A stretch of DNA of 64,000 bases from Enterococcus xiangfangensis (GCF_005405365.1 NZ_BJDX01000001.1:62001-126000), one strand, 5' to 3'. Counted from the stretch's first letter, positions 17,265 through 27,890 are shown. Made by a program: numbers and translations. The notes: generated by a model from the sequence alone, not told the origin.

Positions 17265-19487
17265 ATGCTTTGCCAAAATTGTCATGAAAATGAAGCAACT
17301 ATTCATTTATATGCAAATGTCAATGGTCAACGAAAGCAGTTGGACTATTGTCAAAGTTGTTATCAAAAATTAAAGAATCAAGCTGGAGGTGCTCCACAAA
17401 TGGCAGGAAATGATCCATTTGGTTTTGGAAGTTTAGATGATTTGTTCCGCTCAATGTCTCAACAAATGCAACAACGACAAGGCGCCGCAGATCAAACGCC
17501 GCCTACTCAATTTGGTGGTGGAAATGGTATGAATAATCAACCTCCCCGCAATAACGGCGGTGGTGGTCTATTAGATGAATATGGGATCAATATCACCGGT
17601 CAAGCTCGCGAAGGAAACATCGATCCAGTTGTGGGACGAGACGAAGAGATCCAACGCGTGATCGAAATATTGAATCGGCGAACAAAAAATAATCCTGTTT
17701 TGATCGGCGAACCAGGTGTTGGTAAAACAGCTGTCGTTGAAGGATTAGCTCAAAAAATCGTAAACGGCGACGTTCCGCAAAAACTGATGGACAAAGAAGT
17801 CATTCGCTTAGATGTTGCTTCTTTAGTACAAGGAACAGGGATCCGCGGACAATTTGAAGAACGGATGCAAAAACTGATTGAAGAGATTCGTCAGGCTGAA
17901 AATATTATTCTCTTCATCGATGAAGTCCATGAGATCGTTGGCGCAGGCGCTGCTGGAGACGGCAACATGGATGCCGGCAACCTTTTGAAGCCTGCTCTAG
18001 CACGAGGCGAATTACAAATGGTCGGTGCTACGACATTAAATGAATATCGAATCATTGAAAAAGATGCAGCTTTAGAACGTCGGATGCAGCCAGTTCGTGT
18101 TGAAGAACCTTCTGTTCAAGAAACGATCGAAATTTTAAAGGGACTGCAACCACGTTATGAAGATTACCATCATGTAAAATATACAGATGTCGCAATCAAG
18201 GCTGCTGCAGAACTATCCAATCGCTACATCCAAGATCGATTCTTACCTGATAAAGCAATCGACTTGTTGGATGAGTCTGGTTCTAAGAAAAACTTGACGA
18301 TTCAAATTGTTGATCCTAAAACGATCGAGAAAAAATTAGCGGAAGCAGAGCAACAAAAATCCCAAGCTTCTCAAGAAGAAGATTTTGAAAAAGCCGCTTA
18401 CTACCGCGACCAAATCAATAAATTGCAAAAAATGAAAGAACGCCAATTAACAGATGAAGAAACACCAGTCATCACTGAAAAAGATATGGAAAAAATCGTT
18501 GAAAAACGGACTGGAATCCCTGTTGGCGAACTGAAAGAAAAAGAACAAACACAACTGAAAAATCTAGCTGATGACTTAAAACAACACGTTATTGGCCAAG
18601 ATGAGGCTGTTGATAAAGTCGCTAAAGCAATCCGTCGTAATCGCGTCGGCTTAAATAAGAAGAATCGTCCAATCGGTTCATTCCTGTTTGTTGGACCAAC
18701 TGGTGTTGGTAAGACTGAATTAGCTCGTCAATTAGCTGAAGAGTTGTTCGGCTCAAGCGATTCGATGATTCGTTTTGACATGAGTGAATACATGGAAAAA
18801 CACAGTGTCTCTAAATTGATCGGTTCACCTCCAGGTTATGTAGGTTACGAAGAAGCTGGACAATTAACTGAACAAGTTCGACGTCATCCATACAGCTTGA
18901 TTTTATTGGATGAAATTGAAAAAGCTCATCCAGATGTTCTGCATATGTTCTTACAAATCCTTGATGATGGTCGTTTGACCGATTCACAAGGTCGAACTGT
19001 CAGCTTTAAAGATACGATTATTATCATGACCAGCAACGCTGGAACTGGTAAAATCGAAGCCAACGTCGGTTTTGGTGCCGCAAGAGACGGCGTTACCCGC
19101 TCTGTCTTAGGACAATTAAAAGATTTCTTTGCACCAGAATTCTTGAACCGTTTTGATGGGATCATCGAATTCAGCTCATTATCAAAAGAAAACTTGATGA
19201 AGATCGTTTCCTTGATGTTAAATGATGTAAACGATATGTTGGCAGCACAAAAACTTAACATCGATGTACCAGATAATGTCAAAGAAAAATTAGTCGATCT
19301 TGGCTATGATCCTGCTATGGGTGCTCGCCCGTTGCGTCGGACAATCCAAGAAAATATTGAAGATGGCATTGCTGAATTTTACTTAGAACATCCAACGATC
19401 ACTGATTTGAAAGCAAAACTTGATAAAGAGGACCACATTATCATTACGTCAAGACCAGAACGCTTGGCCAAAGAAGACAAAAAGTAA
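17265..19487 (+). CDS. clpE: ATP-dependent Clp protease ATP-binding subunit ClpE
   Basis: AAA+ unfoldase that feeds misfolded proteins to ClpP and helps switch off the heat-shock response. It has 740 residues. An N-terminal zinc finger ([12 protein letters not shown]...CQSCY) is followed by a Gln/Gly/Asn-rich linker (~55-105). The first ATPase module has Walker [10 protein letters not shown], then a UVR-like coiled segment ([17 protein letters not shown], ~residue 380). The second ATPase module has [13 protein letters not shown] use the ATG at 17265 with AAAGGG seven bases before it; a GTG at 17256 in the same frame overlaps that ribosome-binding site. It is a single-gene unit controlled by CtsR and probably HrcA sites. 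Confidence 0.96.
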   Translation: MLCQNCHENEATIHLYANVNGQRKQLDYCQSCYQKLKNQAGGAPQMAGNDPFGFGSLDDLFRSMSQQMQQRQGAADQTPPTQFGGGNGMNNQPPRNNGGGGLLDEYGINITGQAREGNIDPVVGRDEEIQRVIEILNRRTKNNPVLIGEPGVGKTAVVEGLAQKIVNGDVPQKLMDKEVIRLDVASLVQGTGIRGQFEERMQKLIEEIRQAENIILFIDEVHEIVGAGAAGDGNMDAGNLLKPALARGELQMVGATTLNEYRIIEKDAALERRMQPVRVEEPSVQETIEILKGLQPRYEDYHHVKYTDVAIKAAAELSNRYIQDRFLPDKAIDLLDESGSKKNLTIQIVDPKTIEKKLAEAEQQKSQASQEEDFEKAAYYRDQINKLQKMKERQLTDEETPVITEKDMEKIVEKRTGIPVGELKEKEQTQLKNLADDLKQHVIGQDEAVDKVAKAIRRNRVGLNKKNRPIGSFLFVGPTGVGKTELARQLAEELFGSSDSMIRFDMSEYMEKHSVSKLIGSPPGYVGYEEAGQLTEQVRRHPYSLILLDEIEKAHPDVLHMFLQILDDGRLTDSQGRTVSFKDTIIIMTSNAGTGKIEANVGFGAARDGVTRSVLGQLKDFFAPEFLNRFDGIIEFSSLSKENLMKIVSLMLNDVNDMLAAQKLNIDVPDNVKEKLVDLGYDPAMGARPLRRTIQENIEDGIAEFYLEHPTITDLKAKLDKEDHIIITSRPERLAKEDKK

Positions 19488-19497
19488 TGGCTAGTTT

Positions 19498-19531
19498 AAA
19501 GGGCTGCGACACAATTGTCACAGCCCTTTTT
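19498..19531 (+). terminator. Terminator of clpE
   Basis: A GGGCTG-GACA/TGTC-CAGCCC stem with one internal mismatch is followed by TTTTTCTT, 10 bp after the clpE stop. Confidence 0.88.
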
Positions 19532-19643
19532 CTTAGCAAAATCTTTATCTTCACTCATTTATTTGAGCGTCTTTCTTCTTTTTTATTAATCTTTCTTATA
19601 TAATTACTTTACAAATCAAGACTCAGAAAGTAGGTGTTTCGAA

Positions 19644-19940
19644 ATGAAACTTATCAATGTCACGAATAGTCATTCAAAAATGGTTTACCAGCAACTAGAA
19701 AATACCGATGCCAATATGATAAAGGTCTATACGATTGGTAACACGACCGTCATTTATACTGATGCCTATAAACATGCAGAGATCGTTTTGAAAAATAGCA
19801 AACGAAACATCCAGCCATCAGAAATCGATTTCGTACATACATATTTCAAAAGAAAACTAGATCAAGGTGCTTATGATTTTGCGAATATCTCTTACTTAGA
19901 ATCTCCGGGTCTATTTGAAATGTCGATTACTAAAAAATAG
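19644..19940 (+). CDS. DUF1827 family protein
   Basis: A 98-residue soluble protein with no signal peptide or catalytic motif, matching my recollection of the DUF1827 family of lactic acid bacteria, which often follows clpE. The sequence reads as mixed alpha/beta (KVYTIGNTTVIYTDAYKHAE) with a charged helical segment IVLKNSKRNIQPSEIDFVH. The ribosome-binding site AGTAGGTG precedes the ATG and a strong terminator overlaps its stop. Function unknown. Confidence 0.75.
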   Translation: MKLINVTNSHSKMVYQQLENTDANMIKVYTIGNTTVIYTDAYKHAEIVLKNSKRNIQPSEIDFVHTYFKRKLDQGAYDFANISYLESPGLFEMSITKK

Positions 19941-19966
19941 TTGAGGCTAGCCTCAACTATTTTTTT
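19935..19966 (+). terminator. Terminator of the DUF1827 gene
   Basis: A self-complementary run centred on GGCTAGCC (arms ATAGTTGAGG/CCTCAACTAT) is followed by seven T residues. It includes the stop codon. Confidence 0.85.
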
Positions 19967-20005
19967 GATGGATTCTCTTTTGCCAAACAAAATCTGCCAC
20001 CATTA

Positions 20006-20054
20006 AACTACCCTCTTTCCTATCAGCTAACGATAGAAAAGAGGGCAGTTTTTT
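20006..20054. terminator. Long bidirectional hairpin between convergent units
   Basis: AAACTaCCCTCTTTcCTATC (20006-20025 approx.) pairs with GATAGaAAAGAGGGcAGTTT, about 20 bases with two or three mismatches and a short loop. A T run follows on the plus strand. On the minus strand only AGTTTAA follows, but it is the only hairpin after prfC, so it may stop both directions. Confidence 0.65.
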
Positions 20055-20101
20055 AATAAATCTGAAATTCATGCTCTGAAAAATTTTAATGAATCAAATT
20101 T

Positions 20102-21679
20102 TTACATCAAACTCTTCAATTCAACCTCTGGATACTTATCCGCAAACCAACGCATCGCAAATTGATTTTCAAATAGGAACAGCGGCTGATCAAAACGGTC
20201 TTTAGCTAAAATATTGCGGCTTGAGCTCATCCGTTCATCTAATTGTTCGGGATTGATCCAACGAGCTATCTTGTTACCCATTGGTGTCATCACGACCTCA
20301 GCATTGTATTCGTTCAACATCCGATGTTGGAAAACTTCAAATTGCAACTGACCTACAGCACCAATGATGTATTCATCTGTCAAATAAGTCTTATACAATT
20401 GAATCGCACCTTCTTGCACCAATTGATAAATGCCTTTATGGAATGACTTTTGTTTCATCACATTTTTTGCAGTAACTTTCATGAACAATTCTGGCGTAAA
20501 TGAAGGCAATTCTTCATAAGCAACCTTTAGTTTTCCTTCATATAAAGTATCCCCGATTTGATAATTCCCCGTATCATAAACACCGATGATATCGCCGGCA
20601 ACAGCTTCCTCCACATTTTCGCGGGTATCCGCCATAAATTGAGTAACATTGCTCAATTTCATTTTTTTGCCAGTCCGTCCCAACGTAATATCCATTCCTC
20701 GTTCAAATGTTCCGGAACATACACGGACAAATGCGATTCGATCACGATGATTTGGATTCATATTTGCCTGGATTTTAAAGACGAAACCTGAAAATTCTTC
20801 TTCATAAGGTGAAATTGGTTCGTCTTCTTCTGTTTTATGTGCATGTGGTTTTGGCGCTAAATCGACAAATGTTTCTAAAAATGTTTCGACCCCAAAATTG
20901 GTCAACGCTGAGCCGAAGAAGACCGGTGTTTGATCACCGCGTTCGATTTTTTCAAGATCAAATTGATCACCGGCTTCACGAACCAATTCGACTTCTCCTA
21001 AAACATCTTCATAGATTGATTTTTCTTTCAGTGGATGAGCCCCAGCAATCTCCCCATCAGTCAATTTTACAAACCGTTCACCTTCATAACGTTCCGGACG
21101 ATAAAATTCGATCCGTTCATTATGAATATCATAGATTCCTTCCAATCCTTTCCCCATGCCAATCGGCCAGTTCATCGGATAAGATTCGATGTCTAATAAT
21201 TCTTCTAGCTCTTCCAACAATTCCAACGGCTCACGTCCGTCACGGTCAAGTTTATTGATAAAAGTAAAAATCGGGATGCCTCGGCGTTTGACAACTTGGA
21301 AAAGTTTTTTCGTTTGGGCTTCGATCCCTTTTGCGCTATCAATTACCATCACGGCACTGTCGACTGCCATCAATGTACGGTATGTATCTTCAGAAAAATC
21401 CTCATGTCCGGGTGTATCCAAGATATTTACTCGTTTGCCATCAAAATCAAATTGCATCACAGAACTAGTTACTGAGATCCCACGTTGCTTCTCAATATCC
21501 ATCCAGTCTGATTTTGCAAAGTTCCCGGTTTTCTTGCCCTTAACCGTCCCGGCTTGTCGGATCGCTCCGCCAAATAATAATAATTGTTCAGTGATCGTCG
21601 TTTTACCAGCATCCGGATGGGAAATAATCGCAAAGGTGCGACGGCTGTCCACTTGTTGTTTCAAATTAGGATTGTTCAT
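20102..21679 (-). CDS. prfC: Peptide chain release factor 3
   Basis: Translational GTPase that recycles RF1/RF2 from the ribosome after termination. It has 525 residues. The G1 motif is [17 protein letters not shown]3 is [11 protein letters not shown] and G4 is [13 protein letters not shown]. The RF3-specific QMFDFDG-type region and a long C-terminal domain III follow. Length and motifs are normal. It is transcribed alone on the minus strand, convergent with the clpE-DUF1827 side. Confidence 0.96.
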   Translation of the reverse strand: MNNPNLKQQVDSRRTFAIISHPDAGKTTITEQLLLFGGAIRQAGTVKGKKTGNFAKSDWMDIEKQRGISVTSSVMQFDFDGKRVNILDTPGHEDFSEDTYRTLMAVDSAVMVIDSAKGIEAQTKKLFQVVKRRGIPIFTFINKLDRDGREPLELLEELEELLDIESYPMNWPIGMGKGLEGIYDIHNERIEFYRPERYEGERFVKLTDGEIAGAHPLKEKSIYEDVLGEVELVREAGDQFDLEKIERGDQTPVFFGSALTNFGVETFLETFVDLAPKPHAHKTEEDEPISPYEEEFSGFVFKIQANMNPNHRDRIAFVRVCSGTFERGMDITLGRTGKKMKLSNVTQFMADTRENVEEAVAGDIIGVYDTGNYQIGDTLYEGKLKVAYEELPSFTPELFMKVTAKNVMKQKSFHKGIYQLVQEGAIQLYKTYLTDEYIIGAVGQLQFEVFQHRMLNEYNAEVVMTPMGNKIARWINPEQLDERMSSSRNILAKDRFDQPLFLFENQFAMRWFADKYPEVELKSLM

Positions 21680-21887
21680 TCTATTGCTCCATTCATTTAT
21701 CTAAATATCTAAAAATTTCAACCCAATCAGTATAGCATGGATTTTGCTTTGTTGGAAAGTTGAAACGTTCCGACAATCAAAGAGTTTTTCTAAAAAGATT
21801 ATCTGATTGTTTTGATTTACCGGCGACTAAACCAGCTGTATAATCCCATCGGTCATTCCAACTTTCTTAAACGTTTGGAAAAACTGG

Positions 21888-21922
21888 CAAAAAGAAAACA
21901 CTCTGCAAAGCAGAATGTTTTC
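21888..21922 (-). terminator. Terminator of the CorC-family gene
   Basis: GAAAACACTCTGC/GCAGAATGTTTTC (21894-21906/21910-21922) has one mismatch and a three-base loop, followed by five T residues on the minus strand. The rest of 21680-21932 shows no gene. Confidence 0.8.
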
Positions 21923-21932
21923 TTTTGCTTAA

Positions 21933-23309
21933 TTAACGGCGCGGTTCATCGTCTTCAAAATCTTTCGTGAAGAAGCGACGTTCTTCTTCTGGCTCAACAT
22001 TTTCGTGCTCTTCTGGATGAAAGATTGCACGCAGAGTTAAGACACGCGAGCCTTCCATTTCTTCAGAGATCAAAGTCAGATCCTCCACATCAAAGGAAAG
22101 TTTTTCTCCTTCATCAGGGATCGTCCCTAAAGCAGTGATCAGATAACCAGCCATCGTATCAACGTCACTCATGTGCAGATTCAAGCTGAACTCTTCATTG
22201 AATTCATCGATCAGCATCTTCCCGTTTATCAAGTATTCATTGTCTCCGACTTTCTCATAAAGTTTTTCTACTTCGTCAGATTCATCATCGATTTCGCCTA
22301 CGATTTCTTCTAATAAGTCTTCCAAAGTAACCAATCCAACCATTCCGCCGTATTCATCAAGCAGAATCGACATTTGATTTTGGGTCTTCTTCAACTCATA
22401 AAGCAAATCATCAATGAAAATTGTTTCTGGGACGAATAGCGGTTCTTGCAAAATCTTTCGTAAATCAACATTTTCAAAACCGAATTGACGAGCAGCTTTT
22501 AATAATGTCTTTGTATGCAAAATCCCTATGATTTTATCTTTGTCCTCATTGTAGACTGGAATCCTTGAATAGCTTTCGCTCAAGATCTCATCAACATTTT
22601 CTAATACTGGATCATTGATGTCGATCATGAAAGAATCTGTCCGCGGAACCATGACTTCTCGAGCAACTTTCGTATCTAATGAGAAAACGCCTTGCAACAT
22701 CTCAATTTCTTCGTTGTCCAATACGCCTTCGTTTTCTAACATATATCGCATTTCGTCACGGGTCATCTTCGTATCTTCGTCATCAAACGTCATCGGTGTG
22801 ATTTTAGCCAATGTGTTGGTCGAAGCTGTCAACAACCAAACGAAAGGTCTCGTGATCATTCCTAATTTACGAACAATTCCTGAAGTAAGTTGTGCTACTT
22901 CCTCGGTTTTGTTCATGGCAATTCGTTTGGGATATAATTCTCCAAATACAATTGAAACATAGGTCAATAAAAGCATGACGATCGCCGCCGCAATTGTTCG
23001 TGCAGCTGCACTTCCGCCTAATAGAGGTGCTAAACGAGTAGACAGACTATCTGCCAAAGAAGCCCCTGACAAGATATTGACTAACGTGATCCCAACTTGA
23101 ATCGTTGACAAGAAATTATTCGGATTTTGAATAACTTCCAGTAATCTTTTTGATTTCAAATTGCCTTCTTCTGCCTTTTGTTCCACTCGGTTCTTATTAA
23201 TCGATACCACCGCGATTTCAGCCGCAGCTAAAAATCCGTTGATTAACGTTAATATTACTAATAGACCTAGTTGTAAAATTAACGACTGACTATCGGGGTC
23301 AGCATTCAT
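21933..23309 (-). CDS. HlyC/CorC (CNNM-type) membrane protein
   Basis: Member of the CNNM/CorC family of cation (probably Mg2+) handling membrane proteins, 458 residues. The DUF21 membrane domain (residues ~10-195) has a helix starting LILQLGLLVILTLINGFLAA and further segments around IAAAIVMLLLTYVSIVFGELY. A CBS pair follows (~residues 215-345, REVMVPRTDSFMIDINDP and IPVYNEDKDKIIGILHTK), then the C-terminal CorC/HlyC domain with DEYGGMVGLVTLEDLLEEIVGEI. The old 'hemolysin' name is not functional evidence. A short, highly charged tail ends the protein. Confidence 0.9.
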   Translation of the reverse strand: MNADPDSQSLILQLGLLVILTLINGFLAAAEIAVVSINKNRVEQKAEEGNLKSKRLLEVIQNPNNFLSTIQVGITLVNILSGASLADSLSTRLAPLLGGSAAARTIAAAIVMLLLTYVSIVFGELYPKRIAMNKTEEVAQLTSGIVRKLGMITRPFVWLLTASTNTLAKITPMTFDDEDTKMTRDEMRYMLENEGVLDNEEIEMLQGVFSLDTKVAREVMVPRTDSFMIDINDPVLENVDEILSESYSRIPVYNEDKDKIIGILHTKTLLKAARQFGFENVDLRKILQEPLFVPETIFIDDLLYELKKTQNQMSILLDEYGGMVGLVTLEDLLEEIVGEIDDESDEVEKLYEKVGDNEYLINGKMLIDEFNEEFSLNLHMSDVDTMAGYLITALGTIPDEGEKLSFDVEDLTLISEEMEGSRVLTLRAIFHPEEHENVEPEEERRFFTKDFEDDEPRR

Positions 23310-23337
23310 AATTGCATTCGCTCCTTAATTTAAAGTG

Positions 23338-23361
23338 TAAAAAAAGTGGCACAAGGCCACG
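23338..23361 (-). terminator. Terminator of the AI-2E-type permease gene
   Basis: A GTGGC/GCCAC stem (23346-23350/23356-23360) has a five-base loop and seven T residues on the minus strand. It lies between the permease gene and the CorC gene. Confidence 0.8.
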
Positions 23362-23420
23362 ATAAAATCGTATCACATCACCTGTTTTAATGCAATCTTT
23401 TACAAGCGAAGAGCCGCTAA

Positions 23421-24545
23421 CTAATGTAAAAACTCTTGCTCTCGTTCCTCTTGTTTGCTGTGCTTGACTATTTTCACAACAAAAACGACTACTGTCCGTA
23501 AAATAGCATACACTGGAACGCCCAGAAAGACCCCTAAAACTCCAGAAAGCTTACCAGCAACTAATAAAATTAAAATAATCGTTAGCGGATGGATATTCAA
23601 TGTTTTCCCGATCACATTCGGGTAGATCACATTGCCATCGACTTGTTGGACGATTAAGACAACCAAGATACACAATAACGCTTTGTAAGGTGAATCAAAG
23701 AACGTATAGACTAACGCAGGAGCTAGTCCTAAATATGGGCCTAAATAAGGAATCAAATTCGTCAGACCGGCGATTACACCAAACAAGAAGGCGTAGTCTA
23801 CACCAATCAGCAAATAACCTAAAAAGGTAAACGTTCCGACAAACAAACATTCGATCGCTTGTCCGCTAATATAATCAGATAATGTTTTGTTTAATTGTTC
23901 CAAGAGTCCTTTGATGTTTCCCCGCTGTTTTTCTGGGAAAAGTCGTTCGATATTCGGAACAAGTTTTTCACCGTCTTTTAACATATAAAATAAAATGAAC
24001 GGTACGGTGACCAGCAATAGTACTACAGTCGTGATTTTTCCGATGATTGAGCCCAATCCATTCGTCATTCCAGTCAATGATTGTTGGATGATACTGCCGG
24101 CTGAAACATCTAAGTTGCTGATATATTTATCAACATCTAATTCTTTGAAAATCGGGAATCGGGTTGCACTATCTGCTAGTTCTTGCAGCCAGTTTTGCAT
24201 GTTATTGACAAAACTTGGGATATTCTTAGCCAATGACACCAACTGCTCCACTAAATTTGGAATCACGCTTAAGAAAATCAAAACTACCATACCGATCAGC
24301 AAAACAAAGATCAATGCAATTGCAATCAAGCGTTTGACTCCTAATTTTGCCAATAGATTTACTAACGGATTTAATAAATAATACAAAAAGCCCGCAATCA
24401 AAATCGGCGCAAACAACGTGGTGAAAAATGTCCCGATTGGTTGAAAGACAAAATCGATTTTTGATGAAACCAAAATTACTGTCGCGATGATCAATATCTC
24501 AAGTGACCAAAACATTAATTTTGAATTTTTTATTTTTTCAAACAT
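23421..24545 (-). CDS. AI-2E family transporter (PerM/YdbI-like)
   Basis: Integral membrane protein of 374 residues in the AI-2E/PerM family. About eight hydrophobic segments are visible, in the family arrangement: two near the N terminus, then an extended amphipathic region (SLAKNIPSFVNNMQNWLQEL), then a cluster of segments with GLTNLIPYLGPYLGLAPA, the conserved signature. Members have been linked to autoinducer-2 export or Na+/H+ exchange, and many have no known substrate. It is transcribed alone, divergent from the acetyltransferase gene. Confidence 0.88.
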   Translation of the reverse strand: MFEKIKNSKLMFWSLEILIIATVILVSSKIDFVFQPIGTFFTTLFAPILIAGFLYYLLNPLVNLLAKLGVKRLIAIALIFVLLIGMVVLIFLSVIPNLVEQLVSLAKNIPSFVNNMQNWLQELADSATRFPIFKELDVDKYISNLDVSAGSIIQQSLTGMTNGLGSIIGKITTVVLLLVTVPFILFYMLKDGEKLVPNIERLFPEKQRGNIKGLLEQLNKTLSDYISGQAIECLFVGTFTFLGYLLIGVDYAFLFGVIAGLTNLIPYLGPYLGLAPALVYTFFDSPYKALLCILVVLIVQQVDGNVIYPNVIGKTLNIHPLTIILILLVAGKLSGVLGVFLGVPVYAILRTVVVFVVKIVKHSKQEEREQEFLH

Positions 24546-24621
24546 CCATCTACTCCTTTTTTCAGTTTTAGTTTATAGTATACATCATGTAATGCAAAAT
24601 CTGCTTGAAGAAGGTGTCATT

Positions 24622-25053
24622 ATGAAAATTTTAATCACTAAGGATACGATGAGCGAGATCTACCTTGACGCTGTTCGTATTCGACAAAAAGTTTTTGTAC
24701 AAGAACAAGGTGTTCCTGCCAGTTTAGAGATTGATAAAAACGAAGCCTACTCTGTTCATTTTGTTCTTTATATTGATAAAAAACCAGCCGCGACTGTTCG
24801 GCTACTGCCGTTGGACGATCAAACATTCAAACTGCAGCGGATGGCTGTTTTAAAAGAATACCGCGGAAAAAAATTAGGTGCTGCAATCATTGCAGAAGCA
24901 GAAACTTTTGCGCGGCAACAAAAGTTTACAAAAATTGAGTTAGGCGCACAGCTATCAGCTGAAAAGTTTTATCAAAAACTAGGCTATACTGCTTATGGCG
25001 AGATTTTTCAAGATGCTGAGATCGATCACGTCCATATGAAAAAAGAACTATAA
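24622..25053 (+). CDS. GNAT family N-acetyltransferase (ElaA-like)
   Basis: GNAT-fold acetyltransferase of about 143 residues using acetyl-CoA. The acetyl-CoA loop is in LQRMAVLKEYRGKKLGAAII (R/Q-x-x-G-x-G/A pattern). The N-terminal IRQKVFVQEQGVPASLEID is characteristic of the ElaA-type subgroup, and the substrate is unknown. I chose the ATG at 24622, preceded by GAAGGTG. The open frame extends upstream to 24487, but that part runs back across the start of the divergent permease gene and looks non-coding. Confidence 0.87.
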   Translation: MKILITKDTMSEIYLDAVRIRQKVFVQEQGVPASLEIDKNEAYSVHFVLYIDKKPAATVRLLPLDDQTFKLQRMAVLKEYRGKKLGAAIIAEAETFARQQKFTKIELGAQLSAEKFYQKLGYTAYGEIFQDAEIDHVHMKKEL

Positions 25054-25083
25054 TTTCGTAAACGGCTAAAGCCGAAAGACTTG

Positions 25084-25123
25084 CAAAAAAGGCTGTACCA
25101 AATACTTGGTACAACCTTTTCTT
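25084..25123. terminator. Bidirectional terminator
   Basis: AAAAGGcTGTACCAA/TTGGTACAaCCTTTT is a fifteen-base stem with one mismatch, with T runs possible on both strands. It serves the plus-strand acetyltransferase and the minus-strand DUF402 gene. Confidence 0.85.
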
Positions 25124-25124
25124 T

Positions 25125-25658
25125 CTACTTCCGCGACAATTGCTTATAACGATCATACCAAATATCAATATAGCCTTGGGAAAAAGGCCCCTTTTCATTG
25201 TTAATCCAGTCTACTAAGATTTTGACGTTTTCCTTGAGGATATAATCAATTTCTTTTGAGTAATGCATCTGCTGACTATGGGCTTCATATTCATCCACGT
25301 CTAATAGACGTTTTTCGCCATCAGGAAAAACTTTGACATCTAAATCATAATCAATATATTTTAGTGCCTCGTCATCTAATACATAAGGTGATGCTAGATT
25401 ACAATAATAAGAAACTCCTTTCTCTCGAATCATCGCTATTATGTTGAACCAGTATTTTTGATGAAAATAAACGATCGCTGGTTCGCGAGTGACCCATCTT
25501 CTGCCATCAGATTCTGTGACCAATGTATGGTCATTCAAGCCGATCAACGAACACTCGCTGGTTTTTAATACCATGGTATCACGCCACGTTCGATGCAAAC
25601 TGCCGTCGTGTTTGTAACTTTTGATTGTCACAAACTCTCCTTCTTTTGGTACTCCCAT
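25125..25658 (-). CDS. Nucleoside tri/diphosphate phosphatase, DUF402 (Ntdp-like)
   Basis: A 177-residue cytosolic protein of the DUF402 family. Close Gram-positive members (YgaC/Ntdp) hydrolyse nucleoside tri- and diphosphates with Mg2+ (family knowledge). Visible landmarks are the N-terminal [19 protein letters not shown], the metal-site region [20 protein letters not shown] and the following [12 protein letters not shown]. The acidic and lysine residues of the active site appear intact. Single-gene unit. Confidence 0.85.
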   Translation of the reverse strand: MGVPKEGEFVTIKSYKHDGSLHRTWRDTMVLKTSECSLIGLNDHTLVTESDGRRWVTREPAIVYFHQKYWFNIIAMIREKGVSYYCNLASPYVLDDEALKYIDYDLDVKVFPDGEKRLLDVDEYEAHSQQMHYSKEIDYILKENVKILVDWINNEKGPFSQGYIDIWYDRYKQLSRK

Positions 25659-25755
25659 AGCTACCCTTCCCTCAGCGAAAAAAATTTCCGCATTTGTTTG
25701 GGTGTTATCACACCGACATCAGAATTATTATAGCAATAAAATGTAAGATTGCCTA

Positions 25756-26907
25756 CTACTCTTTGTCGTCTGCTAAATTATTTTCAAAAACTTCCAGCAT
25801 TTTTTGCTGTGGCTTTGGGAAGACATAATCAGAAAAATCTTTTGGCTGCACCCATTGACCTGCGAGTGTTAACGGGCCTGTATTGCGTCCATAAAAAACT
25901 AAAATATGCCAACGCAAGTGGCTAAAGACATGTTTGACCTCGCCAAGTAATTTTTTTTGCCAAACAACTGCTTGTTCAGAGAAAAAAGGCGGGTTGTCTT
26001 CAGCGACTAAGGAACTAGAAAACAGATCCCACGCTGCTGGATCGTAGCGTTTTTGAAACGCTTGAAATTCTATCTGTGAGACCTCTTCTAGCGGAAACAA
26101 CCACATATTGGCTAACAAACCAGATTCTGGTCGCCGTTGCAGAAAAATTTCTTGCTGCTGATTCTCTATGATCCCTGCAATATAGTAAACATCTTTAGGT
26201 TTTTGTTTTTTTGACTTAACAGGAAAATCCGTTTGACGTTTTTCTTGATATGCTTGGCAATAGTTTCGAATAGGACAACTCTCGCATTGCGGACTAGTTG
26301 GTGTACAAATACTAGAACCTAAATCCATCAATGCTTGATTGAACTCTCCCGGTTGGTTTTGACTAATGATTTTCCGCATCGCTTCATCAAAGACTTTACG
26401 ACTGCTGGCTTTGGCGATATCTGCTTCGATGCAAAATAAACGGCTGACGACTCGCATCACATTGCCATCGATCGCAGGTTCTGGAATTTTGAACGCGATA
26501 CTGCTGATAGCACCAGCCGTGTAAGGCCCAATCCCTTTCAACGAACGGATTGCTTCGACAGTTGTTGGAAATACACCGTCAAATTCTGCTATGATTTGCT
26601 TTGCTGCGGTTTGCAAATTACGCGCACGGGAATAATAGCCTAATCCTTCCCACACTTTCAACAATTTATCTTCTGGCGCATCCGCCAACTCCTGGATCGT
26701 CGGAAATTCCTCCATGAAACGATAAAAATAATCAATCACTGTATCGACTCGCGTTTGCTGCAACATGATTTCTGAGATCCAAATACGATAAGGATCTTGA
26801 TCATAACGCCATGGAAGGTTTCGTTTTTCCTGCTGATACCAAGAAAGAAAATCAGCTTGGAAATCGGCAGTCATTTCCGCATCCCAGTTCTCCCAATTTT
26901 TACTCAT
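25756..26907 (-). CDS. mutY: A/G-specific adenine glycosylase MutY
   Basis: Base-excision repair enzyme that removes adenine mispaired with 8-oxoguanine or guanine. It has about 383 residues. The helix-hairpin-helix GIGPYTAGAISSIAF carries into the catalytic Asp region PAIDGNVMRVVSR, with the catalytic Glu in WISEIMLQQTRVDTV. The [4Fe-4S] cluster motif is C-x6-C-x2-C-x5-C (CTPTSPQCESCPIRNYC). The C-terminal Nudix-like domain reads 8-oxoG. I chose the ATG at 26907 (AGAGGACG before it); it overlaps the end of recX by a few bases. An in-frame ATG at 26940 lies inside recX. Confidence 0.94.
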   Translation of the reverse strand: MSKNWENWDAEMTADFQADFLSWYQQEKRNLPWRYDQDPYRIWISEIMLQQTRVDTVIDYFYRFMEEFPTIQELADAPEDKLLKVWEGLGYYSRARNLQTAAKQIIAEFDGVFPTTVEAIRSLKGIGPYTAGAISSIAFKIPEPAIDGNVMRVVSRLFCIEADIAKASSRKVFDEAMRKIISQNQPGEFNQALMDLGSSICTPTSPQCESCPIRNYCQAYQEKRQTDFPVKSKKQKPKDVYYIAGIIENQQQEIFLQRRPESGLLANMWLFPLEEVSQIEFQAFQKRYDPAAWDLFSSSLVAEDNPPFFSEQAVVWQKKLLGEVKHVFSHLRWHILVFYGRNTGPLTLAGQWVQPKDFSDYVFPKPQQKMLEVFENNLADDKE

Positions 26908-27697
26908 TAGCGTCCTCTTTCCTTTGAATAAACGCATCAATCTGATCTAATTGAAAGCCTTTTTGATACAGACTTTGTTTGACTTTTTGGCGTTTTTTTG
27001 CTGGTTCAAACCGTTGATTTTTCCGCCATAATTTCTCTCCTTGTAATTCCAATGCATCGACCTCTTGATCCAAAATATCAGAAAAATCGATCTCGGCTAA
27101 GACACTTTTGCTAATATCACTATTAAATCCTTTGGTCATCAGCAATTGCTGCAGTTTTTGCCGCGCTTCTCGCTGACTACTGCGATGAAATTTTTTTAAA
27201 GCTTTTTGAGCGGTGTGAAAAGCAACTTGGAACTGCTCATCGTCCTCATAAAGATAGAGTGCTTGTTGGATGTTGTTGTCACTCACACCTTTTTGTTTCA
27301 ATTTTTGCTGCAAGACTCGTGGTCCCTTATCTCCTAGGCGCATTTGTGTACGAACATAGCTTTCGCTGTAAACAAGATCATCTACTAAATTTATTTCTTT
27401 GAGTCGTTCGATGATTTTTTGTCGATCCACTTGTTCGATCTCTTTATCCTTTAAGTAAATATGCAGCTCTTTTTCTGTTCGCAATTGGTAACTTAAATAG
27501 TTCAAAGCTAGCTGAAAGCCTAGATCTTCTTTTCCTTCTTGCTTGATGGCTTCCAACGCTTCTTCAGTTAGTTCTTGTCCTTTGAGTAAACGGTGACGCA
27601 CGACAGTGTCTTCTGACAAGCGTAGCTTTTCACCATTAGAAAATTCAACTTTGTAATAAGGCCCGCGACCTTGACTGATCTTTACTACTGTCAACAT
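26900..27697 (-). CDS. recX: Regulatory protein RecX
   Basis: RecX modulates RecA filaments, usually inhibiting strand exchange. The 265-residue protein is helical and built of repeated three-helix units, with RTEKELHIYLKDKEIEQ and the conserved RLKEINLVDDLVYSESYVRT segment. The length is typical of Firmicutes (260-270). I chose the ATG at 27697 with GAGGAGG directly upstream; the frame opens at 27721, but that ATG lies before the ribosome-binding site. It overlaps mutY, so the two repair genes are coupled. Confidence 0.92.
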   Translation of the reverse strand: MLTVVKISQGRGPYYKVEFSNGEKLRLSEDTVVRHRLLKGQELTEEALEAIKQEGKEDLGFQLALNYLSYQLRTEKELHIYLKDKEIEQVDRQKIIERLKEINLVDDLVYSESYVRTQMRLGDKGPRVLQQKLKQKGVSDNNIQQALYLYEDDEQFQVAFHTAQKALKKFHRSSQREARQKLQQLLMTKGFNSDISKSVLAEIDFSDILDQEVDALELQGEKLWRKNQRFEPAKKRQKVKQSLYQKGFQLDQIDAFIQRKEDANE

Positions 27698-27890
27698 CTT
27701 GTGTCCTCCTCTTTTAACCAAGTATCTTTACTATACGTTTAACTTTAGAAAAAAATCTTTTTAACTGAAAGATATCCAGCTGTTGCTCACAAAAATTAAT
27801 TCTATCATAGATAATCAGCCAAGCACTAAAAATATGCTAAAATGAAGGACATAAAAAGCTGAAAATATAAATTTAAGAAAGAGGCTCCCT

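Noticed and set aside
21189..21704. Plus-strand open frame of 171 codons opposite prfC
   Set aside because: Antisense shadow of a conserved GTPase gene; serine- and leucine-rich reversed-frame composition, no start signal.
21933..23309. Calling the CNNM/CorC gene a hemolysin
   Set aside because: The name comes from an old family label; domain layout (DUF21, CBS pair, CorC) indicates ion handling, not lysis.
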